Assembly: GCF_002770595.1 (NCBI RefSeq)
Contig: NZ_CP022986.1
Coordinates: forward strand, 558,001-622,000
From: Chryseobacterium camelliae
GTDB taxonomy: Bacteria; Bacteroidota; Bacteroidia; Flavobacteriales; Weeksellaceae
Reading direction: 5' to 3'
Length of the DNA stretch: 64,000 nt
Part shown: positions 33,002 through 41,327 of the stretch, piece by piece
Numbering within the stretch: position 1 is the first letter of the stretch
Layout of the letters: each line of letters begins with the position of its first letter
Program-made: the position numbers and the translations under genes
Notes under the pieces: generated by a model
Seen by the model: the letters and a program-made list of their open reading frames with translations, nothing else
The model's database searches: none
What the model was told of the DNA's origin: nothing

Positions 33002-33961
33002 TCAGTCCTTTTTTACCCGCTTTTCTTCATCATTATAAGCTAGGATAATCTTTCTGACCACCGGATGCCTTACTACATCCTCTTCAGTAAGGTGTACAAA
33101 GCCTATTTCTTTCACGTCCTTCAGGATTCTCATCGCCTCCTTCAGGCCTGATTGCTGCTTCGGCGGCAAATCCACCTGGCTCGGGTCGCCGGTGATGATG
33201 AATTTGGCATTCATCCCCATCCTTGTAAGGAACATTTTCATCTGCGAGTGGGTCGTGTTCTGTGCTTCATCAAGAATGACAAAGGCATCATCCAATGTCC
33301 TTCCTCTCATAAAGGCCAGAGGCGCAACCTCAATGACTTTTTTCTCCATAAATCCTTCCAGCTTCTCGTGTGGAATCATATCGCGGAGTGCGTCATATAA
33401 AGGCTGTAAATAAGGATCCAGCTTTTCTTTCAGGTCACCGGGCAGGAATCCAAGGCTCTCCCCTGCTTCTACGGCCGGCCTTGTCAGGATGATCCTTTTA
33501 ACCTCTTTATCTCTTAATGCCCTTGCAGCAAGTGCCACACTGGTATAGGTTTTTCCTGTACCGGCAGGTCCTATCGCGAAAACCATATCTTTTTTCTCTG
33601 TCTCTTTAACGAGTTTTTTAAGGTTGGTGGTTTTAGCCTTAATGATTTTGCCGTTCACACCTTTTACAATGATATCCTGATCGAATACCAGCTGTTTTTC
33701 GTTTTCATCCTTGATGTTAAGGATGTTTTCTACGTCTTTAAGCTCGATAGAATTGTTTTTGGAAATAAATTTTACAATATCATCAAGTTTCTGCCTGAAT
33801 ATATCCAAAGCCTCCTGATTGCCCATTGCAAATATATAATGGTCTCTGCCGGTAATTTTCAGAGTGGGAAAAGTAGATTTAATTACATTGAAATATTGGT
33901 TATTAACTCCATAGAAGATTTTTGCGTCTATATCTTCCAAATCATACGTCAATTCAAACAT
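33002..33961 (-). CDS. PhoH-family ATPase
   Basis: A 319-residue PhoH-like protein (the YbeZ type). The Walker A motif GPAGTGKT is at residues 131-138, Walker B is AFVILDEAQNTT, and MKMFLTRMG plus ITGDPSQVDLP follow. YbeZ proteins partner with the ribosome-maturation nuclease YbeY; the first ~100 residues form an N-terminal domain. It probably acts in RNA or ribosome metabolism under stress. ybeY is not adjacent. Confidence 0.92.
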   Translation of the reverse strand: MFELTYDLEDIDAKIFYGVNNQYFNVIKSTFPTLKITGRDHYIFAMGNQEALDIFRQKLDDIVKFISKNNSIELKDVENILNIKDENEKQLVFDQDIIVKGVNGKIIKAKTTNLKKLVKETEKKDMVFAIGPAGTGKTYTSVALAARALRDKEVKRIILTRPAVEAGESLGFLPGDLKEKLDPYLQPLYDALRDMIPHEKLEGFMEKKVIEVAPLAFMRGRTLDDAFVILDEAQNTTHSQMKMFLTRMGMNAKFIITGDPSQVDLPPKQQSGLKEAMRILKDVKEIGFVHLTEEDVVRHPVVRKIILAYNDEEKRVKKD

Positions 33962-34057
33962 GCAAATAGTTTTATATTAGATTTTAAATTTAAAGTTTTT
34001 TTCTAGATTAATATCAAATTCTTATCCACAATCTTCAGAGCTTTCTTTAATTTTAGA

Positions 34058-34065
34058 TAAATTTG
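34058..34065 (+). promoter_or_regulatory. Minus-7 box of SAM hydrolase gene
   Basis: TAAATTTG, a perfect match, 24 bases before ATG 34090. It overlaps an upstream in-frame TTG at 34063, ruling that start out. Confidence 0.55.
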
Positions 34066-34089
34066 CATAACGACCTTCTATCAAGTACA

Positions 34090-34917
34090 ATGTCAATAAT
34101 TACGCTTACGTCAGATTTCGGAAATGTAGATTACAGAGTTTCGGCTATGAAAGGCAAAATCCTTTCCCTGAACCCGGAGGTCAATATTGTTGACATCAGT
34201 CATGACATCCAGGCATTTAACCTCATCCAAACCTCATATATCGTGAGGAATGCCTATAAATACTTTCCTAAAGGAACCATTCATATCATTTCTGTAGACA
34301 GTTTTTTTCATAAATCAAGGAAGAACATCCTGTATAAAGCAGACGGATCTTATTTCCTGGCTGCCGATAACGGACTGCTGAGCCTGGTGTTCTTTGACAT
34401 CAAGCCGGAAAGCATTTATGAAATCACGCTGAACAACAGGTTTGATGATATCGTTAACTTTACTTCTACGGACATCCTGGTTCCTGCAGCGGTACATCTT
34501 GCCAACGGGGGGCTTCCTGAAGTTATCGGAAGGAAAATTGACACCGCCAAACAACTGCTGTTCCCTAAGCCTGTATTCAACGAATCTGAAAAAATGATTA
34601 TCGGTGAAGTGACTTATATTGATAATTTCGGAAATATTATTTCCAACATCAATCAGGACATGTTTGAAACCATCAGTAAAAATTACGACAATTTCACGAT
34701 CAAATTCCGTAACCTGAGCCTTTCAAGAGTCTTTTCCAGCCATACCGAAGTGGTGTCCGACTGGGATCGGGAAACTGAATTTCATGGGCAATCCGCAGCA
34801 ATCTTTAACGACAGCCAGCTCCTGGAACTTACCATTTACAAAGGCAGCCGCAAGAACGGAGCAAAGACCCTTTTCGGACTGAATGTGGGGGAAAATATCT
34901 ATATTGAGTTTTCCTAA
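34090..34917 (+). CDS. S-adenosyl-L-methionine hydrolase (DUF62 family)
   Basis: About 275 residues. The N-terminus MSIITLTSDFGNVDYRVSAM and the VDISHDI and STDILVPAAVHLANG segments match the SAM hydroxide adenosyltransferase (DUF62) family, related to fluorinases and chlorinases. It likely breaks SAM into adenosine and methionine using water. Next gene on the same strand is 63 bases away but has its own promoter box. Confidence 0.87.
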   Translation: MSIITLTSDFGNVDYRVSAMKGKILSLNPEVNIVDISHDIQAFNLIQTSYIVRNAYKYFPKGTIHIISVDSFFHKSRKNILYKADGSYFLAADNGLLSLVFFDIKPESIYEITLNNRFDDIVNFTSTDILVPAAVHLANGGLPEVIGRKIDTAKQLLFPKPVFNESEKMIIGEVTYIDNFGNIISNINQDMFETISKNYDNFTIKFRNLSLSRVFSSHTEVVSDWDRETEFHGQSAAIFNDSQLLELTIYKGSRKNGAKTLFGLNVGENIYIEFS

Positions 34918-34952
34918 AATTAAATATTTCATAAAAAAATCGTTTTTTTTTA

Positions 34953-34960
34953 TATATTTG
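34953..34960 (+). promoter_or_regulatory. Minus-7 box of the 2-oxoacid dehydrogenase E2 gene
   Basis: TATATTTG, a perfect match to TAnnTTTG, 20 bases before ATG 34981. Confidence 0.5.
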
Positions 34961-34980
34961 TCAAAATCTAAAAATTAAAA

Positions 34981-36297
34981 ATGGCAGAATACAAATTATT
35001 GCTTCCTTCCATGGGAGAAGGTGTTATGGAAGCGACAATTATCACCTGGTTATTTAATGAAGGTGACAGTGTAAAGGAAGATGACTCTGTAGTAGAAATT
35101 GCAACAGATAAGGTAGATTCAGATGTTCCGACACCAGTTTCGGGGAAAATTGTGAAAATCTTAAAACAAAAGGATGAAGTTGCCAAAGTAGGTGAAGCCA
35201 TAGCTATTTTAGAAATTGAAGGGGAAGGCGGAAATGCTGCACCTGAGGAACTTGCCGCAGAAACCGCTGCTGCTCCGGATACTGAAACATTAAAAACTAT
35301 CGAACAGCCGTTACAGGCCAATTCAGGTCAGAGCACCGAATTTTCGGGTGATCTGTACCTGTCTCCGCTGGTAAAATCCATCGCACAACAGGAAAACATT
35401 TCCGAGTCTGAACTGAAGTCCATCAAAGGAAACGGTCTGGAAGGAAGAATTACCAAAGAAGATATCCTGGCTTATGTAGCCAACAGAGGAAACCAGCCGC
35501 AGCCAGCCGCACAACAGGCTGCGCCGGCCGCTCCTGCCCCACAGAAGACTGCAGTTTCATCTCCTGCCTCTACGGTAACAGCTGCTGCGGGTGATGAAAT
35601 CATCCCTATGGACAGAATGAGAAAGATCATTGCTGAAAATATGGTTAAGGCCAAGCAGATTGCTCCTCACGTAACTTCTTTTATTGAAACGGATGTGACC
35701 AATGTGGTGAAATGGAGAAATAAGAACAAAGGACCTTTTGAAAAACGTGAAGGCGAAAAACTGACGTTCATGCCGATCTTCGTAAGAGCTGTTGTGAAAG
35801 CCATTCAGGACTTCCCTATGATCAACGTTTCAATTAACGGAGAGAACATCATCAAGAAGAAAAACATCAATATCGGTATGGCAACTGCCCTTCCGGACGG
35901 AAACCTTATTGTTCCGGTGATTAAAAATGCTGACCAGCTGTCACTTTCAGGACTGGCAAAAGCCATCAATGACCTGGCCTACAGAGCGAGAAACAAGAAA
36001 CTGAGACCTGAAGATACGCAGGGAGCAACCTACACGATTTCCAATGTAGGAAGTTTCGGAAACCTGATGGGAACGCCTATCATCCCTCAGCCACAGGTGG
36101 CCATTCTGGCTATTGGTGCAATCGTTAAGAAGCCTGCAGTTCTGGAAACCGCAGACGGAGACGTTATTGCCATCAGGAACCTGATGTTCATGTCCCATTC
36201 ATATGACCACAGAGTGGTAGACGGTTCTCTTGGCGGAATGATGCTGAAGCACGTTCATGACTACCTTGAAAACTGGGATCTGAACACAGAAATATAA
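34981..36297 (+). CDS. Dihydrolipoamide acyltransferase E2 (branched-chain 2-oxoacid type)
   Basis: A 438-residue E2. An N-terminal lipoyl domain (about 1-80) has the lipoyl lysine in EIATDKVDSDV; an E3/E1-binding domain (about 125-165) has YLSPLVKSIAQQ and GLEGRITKEDILAY; an Ala/Pro-rich linker follows; the C-terminal catalytic domain has the SYDHRVVDGSLGG motif. Only one lipoyl domain and the single-copy layout suggest the branched-chain 2-oxoacid dehydrogenase rather than pyruvate dehydrogenase. E1 and E3 are not next to it. A second E2, sucB, is at 44290-45555. Confidence 0.9.
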   Translation: MAEYKLLLPSMGEGVMEATIITWLFNEGDSVKEDDSVVEIATDKVDSDVPTPVSGKIVKILKQKDEVAKVGEAIAILEIEGEGGNAAPEELAAETAAAPDTETLKTIEQPLQANSGQSTEFSGDLYLSPLVKSIAQQENISESELKSIKGNGLEGRITKEDILAYVANRGNQPQPAAQQAAPAAPAPQKTAVSSPASTVTAAAGDEIIPMDRMRKIIAENMVKAKQIAPHVTSFIETDVTNVVKWRNKNKGPFEKREGEKLTFMPIFVRAVVKAIQDFPMINVSINGENIIKKKNINIGMATALPDGNLIVPVIKNADQLSLSGLAKAINDLAYRARNKKLRPEDTQGATYTISNVGSFGNLMGTPIIPQPQVAILAIGAIVKKPAVLETADGDVIAIRNLMFMSHSYDHRVVDGSLGGMMLKHVHDYLENWDLNTEI

Positions 36298-36346
36298 GCA
36301 ATGAGTAATTGGTAATGCGTAATCTTTACCGGTTTAAAAATAAAGG

Positions 36347-36371
36347 CCTTCGGATTTTCCGGAGGTTTTTT
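36347..36371 (+). terminator. Terminator of the E2 gene
   Basis: A 7-bp stem with one G-U pair (CCTTCGG / CCGGAGG), then TTTTTT. A run of TAATTGGTAATGCGTAAT microrepeats lies just before it (36305-36322). Confidence 0.65.
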
Positions 36372-36512
36372 GTTTGATTCATTATTAAAATAATTCTATC
36401 TTTAAGCAAATGATCCCTCTGCATGGATCCTGATTTAAGAAGATAGCTCAATTAACAAAAATTAAAATAAGACCTTTATCAACAATACATTTTACATTTA
36501 CAATAAAAAATA

Positions 36513-37868
36513 ATGCTGAAAGTCATCACCCGCCTCCGCGAAAGCATCAGGAGATCATTTGACAACATCCGGAATGAACAGCTGAAACATAATTTGCTTC
36601 AGGCTATTCCGTTCTGGATCGGTTCTGTGATTACCGGTTTCATAGCCGTGCTGTATGCGAAACTGTTTGCGTGGGGAGAGAGCCTTTTGCATTTTATCCT
36701 GAACTGGCACGACTGGATGATATTTATTATGGCTCCCATCGGGTTTGTTCTGTCATGGTGGCTGGTCAAAGAGTTTGCACCTAATGCCAAAGGCAGCGGA
36801 ATCCCTCAGGTAATGGCTGCCGTGGAACTGGCGAATCCTAAAGAGCACAGAAAGATCCGGAGCCTTCTGAGTTTGAAGATCATTGTTTTTAAAATTCTTT
36901 CATCAGTAGTATTGGTCATCGGTGGTGGTGCTGTAGGTCGTGAGGGTCCTACTATTCAGATTGCAGGATCGGTATTCCGTAAAGTCAATGAATACCTGCC
37001 TGAATGGTGGCCTAAGATCTCCAAGAAAAATATGATTATGACCGGCGCAGCGGCAGGTCTGGCGGCAGCGTTCAATACACCGCTGGGCGGAATTGTCTTT
37101 GCCGTGGAAGAGCTGTCCAAAACCCACATCAATTACTTCAAAACAGCGCTCTTCACGGCTGTTATTATCGCTGGGCTCACCGCACAGACGCTTGCCGGCT
37201 CTTATCTTTACCTCGGTTACCCCAAGACGAATGATGTATCTCTGATGGTGATGTTTCCTATCATCCTCGTGGCAGGTATTGCCGGCATCCTGGCCAGTCA
37301 GCTTTCGGTAAACATGATGAAAATCAATGCATGGAAAAAGAAAACCCTTACATCAGATCGTTCTCAGATATTATTTTTAATCGGCTGTGCCCTGGTGATC
37401 GCTTTTGTATCCGTATTCATCAGCCGGGAAATCCTGGGATCCGGAAAAGAAATCATGGAACGCATCCTGTTCACTGAAAATAAACATGAAGAATGGTATA
37501 TTCCCGTACTCAGGATTTTTGGCCCTGCCCTGTCCTTCACGTCAGGAGGAGCCGGCGGTATCTTTGCTCCTGCCCTTACGGCCGGGGCCAGCATAGGCTC
37601 TGTGATTTCAGGAGCGCTTCATTTAACGCCGCACGAAACCAATGTCGTGGTACTTGGCGGTATGGTTGCTTTTCTGACCGGAATTACCAGGGCTCCTTTT
37701 ACTTCTGCCATTATTGTGCTTGAAATGACCGACAGGCATTCCCTGATCTTTCACCTGATGCTGGCAGGGATGGTCTCTTCCATTGCATCCCTCCTGGTTG
37801 TACGCCACTCACTCTATGATATGATCAAAACCCAGATGCTGGCTGAACTCAGAGGAACTAAAAACTGA
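36513..37868 (+). CDS. ClC-family chloride channel or Cl-/H+ exchanger
   Basis: A 451-residue membrane protein with the full set of ClC selectivity motifs: GSGIPQ (residues 94-99), GREGPTIQ (142-149; Glu144 is the external gate) and GGAGGIFAPALTAG. A glutamate pair at 199-200 lies where exchangers carry their internal proton-transfer Glu, favouring antiport. There is no C-terminal CBS pair. Confidence 0.9.
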   Translation: MLKVITRLRESIRRSFDNIRNEQLKHNLLQAIPFWIGSVITGFIAVLYAKLFAWGESLLHFILNWHDWMIFIMAPIGFVLSWWLVKEFAPNAKGSGIPQVMAAVELANPKEHRKIRSLLSLKIIVFKILSSVVLVIGGGAVGREGPTIQIAGSVFRKVNEYLPEWWPKISKKNMIMTGAAAGLAAAFNTPLGGIVFAVEELSKTHINYFKTALFTAVIIAGLTAQTLAGSYLYLGYPKTNDVSLMVMFPIILVAGIAGILASQLSVNMMKINAWKKKTLTSDRSQILFLIGCALVIAFVSVFISREILGSGKEIMERILFTENKHEEWYIPVLRIFGPALSFTSGGAGGIFAPALTAGASIGSVISGALHLTPHETNVVVLGGMVAFLTGITRAPFTSAIIVLEMTDRHSLIFHLMLAGMVSSIASLLVVRHSLYDMIKTQMLAELRGTKN

Positions 37869-37931
37869 ATGTGGATTACAGATGTTATGATGCTACTGAT
37901 CATGTCTGTTTGAAGTAATTCTGAATTCTTA

Positions 37932-37962
37932 TTGCACAACATAAATATTTTATTTATTTTTG
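37932..37962 (+). promoter_or_regulatory. Promoter of rpsF-rpsR-rplI
   Basis: TTG (37932-37934), 20-base spacer, perfect minus-7 box TATTTTTG (37955-37962), 33 bases before ATG 37996. An upstream in-frame TTG at 37960 overlaps the box and is not the start. Confidence 0.68.
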
Positions 37963-37995
37963 CACCTCGAAATAATTACTAAATTTATTTACATT

Positions 37996-38337
37996 ATGAA
38001 CAATTACGAAACTGTTTTCATTTTAACTCCCGTTCTATCTGACTCACAGGTGGAGGAAGCAGTGAAAAAATTTGAAGATCTTTTAAAAGAAAGAAACTGC
38101 GAAATCGTTGTCAGAGAAAACTGGGGACTTAAGAAACTTGCGTATCCAATCCAACTGAAAAAGAACGGATTCTACACATTGATCGAGTTTAAAGGAGAAG
38201 GAAACGTTGTTGCTGATCTTGAATTGGCATTCAAACGTGACGAGAGAGTAATCCGTTACCTGACTACAAAACTGGACAAGCATGCTGTTGAGTACGCTGT
38301 AACTAGAAGAGCTAAAGCAAAAGCAGCTAGAGCTTAA
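37996..38337 (+). CDS. rpsF: 30S ribosomal protein S6
   Basis: A 113-residue S6 protein ([53 protein letters not shown] in pieces). First gene of the conserved S6-S18-L9 operon. S6 binds S18 and 16S rRNA in the platform of the small subunit. Confidence 0.97.
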   Translation: MNNYETVFILTPVLSDSQVEEAVKKFEDLLKERNCEIVVRENWGLKKLAYPIQLKKNGFYTLIEFKGEGNVVADLELAFKRDERVIRYLTTKLDKHAVEYAVTRRAKAKAARA

Positions 38338-38370
38338 TTATTAACCCAATTTTATTAAAAAAGACAAGAC

Positions 38371-38673
38371 ATGGCAATAGACGAAATGGCTAAACAAGCC
38401 TCAGCTGGAGGGGAATCTGAAGTGAAATTCCTTACTCCGCTTGATATCAATACAAAATCTGAAAAGAAATACTGTAGATTCAAAAAATTCGGAATTAAGC
38501 ACGTTGATTACAAAGATGCTGATTTCTTATTACAGTTCGTAAACGAGCAGGGTAAAATCTTACCAAGAAGATACACCGGGACTTCTTTGAAATACCAGAG
38601 AAAAGTTTCTGCTGCTATCAAAAGAGCAAGACACCTTGCATTGCTTCCTTACGTAGCTGACTTATTAAAATAA
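38371..38673 (+). CDS. rpsR: 30S ribosomal protein S18
   Basis: A 100-residue S18 protein; [18 protein letters not shown] and [19 protein letters not shown] are typical, with a slightly long N-terminus. It pairs with S6 on the 30S platform. Second gene of the operon, 33 bases after rpsF. Confidence 0.97.
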   Translation: MAIDEMAKQASAGGESEVKFLTPLDINTKSEKKYCRFKKFGIKHVDYKDADFLLQFVNEQGKILPRRYTGTSLKYQRKVSAAIKRARHLALLPYVADLLK

Positions 38674-38783
38674 AAAATATTGCAATCAGCCATTAGCCTT
38701 GTGCTTTTGGCTTTTTGTTGCTGAATACATCATTAATTCTAACTTGATTTTAGAATTCTAAAATCTAAAAAAGGACAACAACA

Positions 38784-39293
38784 ATGGACATTATCCTAAA
38801 AAAAGACGTAGAGAACTTAGGACTTGAGTTTGATACAGTAAGCGTAAAGCCTGGTTATGCCAGAAACTTCCTGATCCCTCAGGGATACGCTCTTTTAGCA
38901 ACCCCTAAGAACAAAGCAGCTCTGGAAGCTACTTTGGAAGCAAGAAAAGAGGAAGAAGCTAAATTAATCGCAACAGCTAACGGAATCGTAGATCAGTTGA
39001 AGAAAACGTCTATCACCATCCCTGCAAAAGTAGGTTCAGGTGATAAATTATTCGGATCTATCAACAATGCAGACCTTTCTGCTGCTCTTGAAAAAGCTGG
39101 TGTTTCTGTAGAGAAAAAATACATCAAAATTCCAGGAAACACAATCAAGAGAACCGGTAAAGTTACCGCAAACATCAGACTTCACAGAAATGTTGAGTAC
39201 AATTTCGAATTTGATATTGTATCTGATGCTCCAGTTGCCCCTCAGGCTCCTGCTGCTCCTAAAAAGGAAGCTGCTCCGTCTGAAGAAGCTTAA
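38784..39293 (+). CDS. rplI: 50S ribosomal protein L9 with Ala/Pro-rich C-terminal tail
   Basis: A 169-residue L9. The N-terminal domain is MDIILKKDVENLGLEFDTV with the GYARNFLIPQGYA motif, then the long connecting helix, and a C-terminal domain. About 20 extra residues (APQAPAAPKKEAAPSEEA) follow the usual end. L9 lies at the base of the L1 stalk and helps keep reading frame. The tail is probably disordered. Confidence 0.96.
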   Translation: MDIILKKDVENLGLEFDTVSVKPGYARNFLIPQGYALLATPKNKAALEATLEARKEEEAKLIATANGIVDQLKKTSITIPAKVGSGDKLFGSINNADLSAALEKAGVSVEKKYIKIPGNTIKRTGKVTANIRLHRNVEYNFEFDIVSDAPVAPQAPAAPKKEAAPSEEA

Positions 39294-39322
39294 TACAAAG
39301 CAGAATACTATATTCGCATATT

Positions 39323-39344
39323 TGCTGTCTCTCCGGAGACAGCA
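39323..39344 (+). terminator. Terminator of the S6-S18-L9 operon
   Basis: A 9-bp perfect stem (TGCTGTCTC / GAGACAGCA, loop TCCG), then TTTTTC. Confidence 0.85.
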
Positions 39345-39463
39345 TTTTTCATTTACACCTGTCTGAAATACAACAGATAAAAAATGGTAGACATTATATA
39401 GCTTCAAAACCACGCAATACAAATCCTTCCTAAAACCTGCTTTACGACATCTTTCATTTTCGA

Positions 39464-39471
39464 TACTTTTG
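39464..39471 (+). promoter_or_regulatory. Possible minus-7 box of secreted DUF7151-like protein
   Basis: TACTTTTG matches TAnnTTTG, but lies 103 bases before ATG 39575, giving a long leader, and no TTG is at standard spacing. The 220 bases before the gene hold nothing else that I recognise. Confidence 0.35.
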
Positions 39472-39574
39472 TCACATCTTTTAGAAAAAAGAATAGATCC
39501 GACTTTATATAAAGACTGTAAAAGAGATCGCTCTACCTTCAAAAGATTTCACCTAAAATTATAATAACCGGCTA

Positions 39575-40606
39575 ATGAAAGTACATCTATCTGGAGTCCT
39601 GCTATTGGGAAGCATAGCTTTTATGCATGCTCAGTATGACAAAAATGTAGGGATCAATATTCCCACCCCCACGGCCACCCTGCACCTTAAAGGGAAAGGA
39701 TCTGACAACACCACCCAAAGTTTAAAGATTGAAAATTCCGTCGGCACCAATTTGCTTACGGTAAATGATGACGGTACTGCTTCCGGATCTGTCCTGGCCG
39801 GTCTTGGCGGCGGAAGTAATGGTAAAAATGCTCTGGTAAGAACCACCCAGGAATCTGCAGGCAGCAACTGTGCGAATGGAGGGATCAAAGTTGAAACCGG
39901 TCTCGATACCAATGGGAACGGAACACTTGATACGTCAGAAATCACCGATACACGCTATGTCTGCAACGGAAGCAACGGACAGGGCCTTTCCAATGGCTCA
40001 GCAGGCGGACAGGTTTACCTTACTTCAGCAACATCTCCTTATTCGGTTCAGGCTCCTAAAACGATGACAGGAGATATCAGCATTACCGATAACGGTGCAA
40101 CCACCATTGCAGCGAGTGCAGTGACTACCGCAAAACTGGCTAACCAATCCGTAACCGTTGGAAAAATATCAGCAACCGGTACGCCTGGCTCGTCTACTTT
40201 CCTGCGGGGAGACGGATCATGGGCTGCAGCCGGGGGCAGTGGCGGAGGCTCTTCTGCCATACCTTTCAAAAAAATAACCATGACTACCGGTAATAATAAT
40301 TATACGGTAACAACAGCAGATTTTGGCGGAATCCTTCTTTTCGACTGGGCAGCCATACAGGGAAACAATACAGGAACGATCAATTTAACATTACCTTCAC
40401 CTGCTACCGCAGGGAGCGGAGTGAAATTTAAAATTTCGTATACCTCCTTTCAGGGTGGAACGAATTGGGCCTGTAATGCAAGAACGCCCTCCGGATCTAT
40501 GTATGCAGGCAACTCTGTAGCTCCTGCCAATACGTACGTTTCCGTTTATTTTACTTCAGAATTCTTCTGCGACGGAACCAACTGGTATGAGATTCCTGAA
40601 AGCTAA
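39575..40606 (+). CDS. Secreted multi-domain protein with DUF7151-like and fibre-like segments
   Basis: A 343-residue protein with a signal peptide (residues 1-19, ending in HAQ). Residues 90-133 have the pattern of a DUF7151-type module: NALVRTTQESAGSNCANGG, GLDTNGNGTLD, RYVCNG. Residues 165-218 resemble tail-fibre-type repeats (AVTTAKLANQSVTVGKIS, FLRGDGSWAA). The C-terminal 110 residues form a separate beta-rich region with paired cysteines (WACNAR, FFCDGTNW). No T9SS sorting domain is seen. Probably a surface or exported protein of unknown function. Confidence 0.78.
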   Translation: MKVHLSGVLLLGSIAFMHAQYDKNVGINIPTPTATLHLKGKGSDNTTQSLKIENSVGTNLLTVNDDGTASGSVLAGLGGGSNGKNALVRTTQESAGSNCANGGIKVETGLDTNGNGTLDTSEITDTRYVCNGSNGQGLSNGSAGGQVYLTSATSPYSVQAPKTMTGDISITDNGATTIAASAVTTAKLANQSVTVGKISATGTPGSSTFLRGDGSWAAAGGSGGGSSAIPFKKITMTTGNNNYTVTTADFGGILLFDWAAIQGNNTGTINLTLPSPATAGSGVKFKISYTSFQGGTNWACNARTPSGSMYAGNSVAPANTYVSVYFTSEFFCDGTNWYEIPES

Positions 40607-40653
40607 TCGTATAGAGGTAATATCAATAAGTTCACAAGACAATACTACATAAG

Positions 40654-40676
40654 AAAACCGGGATAATCCCGGTTTT
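40654..40676. terminator. Bidirectional terminator between convergent genes
   Basis: A 10-bp stem (AAAACCGGGA / TCCCGGTTTT, loop TAA). Its plus-strand T-run overlaps the stop codon of the thioredoxin gene. Confidence 0.82.
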
Positions 40677-40678
40677 TT

Positions 40679-41248
40679 TTATGATTTTGACACCCAGTTT
40701 TGAAAAAATGTTTTGACTTTCTCCAAACTGTATCCTTTACCTTCTTCAAGAACATCGCTTGGCTGTACATGAATCATTTTGCCTCTTTTATCAAGCACGA
40801 TAAACACCGGATAGCCGTACTTATCACCAGGATTTCCATATTGGGAAAATATTTTCTCATTTTTATTATCCGGAGAATAATTTAAATGATAATACAGGTA
40901 ATTATCGTCTACTATCTTCTTAAGCTCCGGGGTGGTCTGTACAAAATTATTGAAGCGCAGACACCAGATACACCAGTTGCCTCCTGCCTGGATCATAATA
41001 TTTTTGTTCTCTTTCGCGGCTTTTGAAATCAATTGCTGAAGATCAGCCCCTGCATCTGCTTTCGCATCGTAGGGTTTAGGCAACTGTGCCTTTTCCTGAG
41101 CAGCTTTTATTCTGGCTTCAGTGTCTGCATCCGTTTTAGCCGGCACAGCCTTTGAGCTGTTGCTTTTGTTTTCCGTATTGCCCTTTACTTTCTGTGAGAA
41201 CACCGCAGTGCTCAAACTCAGGAAAGCAATTAATGATAACTTTTTCAT
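40679..41248 (-). CDS. Exported thioredoxin-fold protein
   Basis: A 189-residue protein with a signal peptide (MKKLSLIAFLSLSTAVFS), a charged Lys/Ala/Asp-rich linker (20-65) and a thioredoxin fold. The redox motif is Cys93-Ile-Trp-Cys96 in GGNWCIWCLRF, and the cis-proline region is KYGYPVFIVLD. WCxWC in this fold is typical of DUF255/YyaL-type or periplasmic thiol-disulfide proteins. It likely acts in the periplasm on disulfides; substrate unknown. Confidence 0.85.
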   Translation of the reverse strand: MKKLSLIAFLSLSTAVFSQKVKGNTENKSNSSKAVPAKTDADTEARIKAAQEKAQLPKPYDAKADAGADLQQLISKAAKENKNIMIQAGGNWCIWCLRFNNFVQTTPELKKIVDDNYLYYHLNYSPDNKNEKIFSQYGNPGDKYGYPVFIVLDKRGKMIHVQPSDVLEEGKGYSLEKVKTFFQNWVSKS

Positions 41249-41311
41249 TATATAAATGTAAAAAAATAATACTTATGCGCATCAAAAAGAGCACCATAAT
41301 TTTATAATGCG

Positions 41312-41319
41312 TAAATTTG
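41312..41319 (+). promoter_or_regulatory. Minus-7 box of the lipid A acyltransferase gene, overlapping an earlier ATG frame
   Basis: TAAATTTG, a perfect match, lies inside the first codons of a frame starting at ATG 41307 and 8 bases before ATG 41328. The transcript would begin only a few bases before 41328, so a very short leader is likely. Confidence 0.45.
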
Positions 41320-41327
41320 TACGTTTT

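Noticed and set aside
39048..39542. A 164-codon antisense frame over rplI and the following gap
   Set aside because: Cys/Phe/Arg-rich composition without a known family; it runs through the rplI terminator. Shadow frame.
39575..40606. Tail-fibre-like repeats considered as a prophage remnant
   Set aside because: The protein has a Sec signal peptide and no phage genes are near it; flanking genes are core housekeeping genes.
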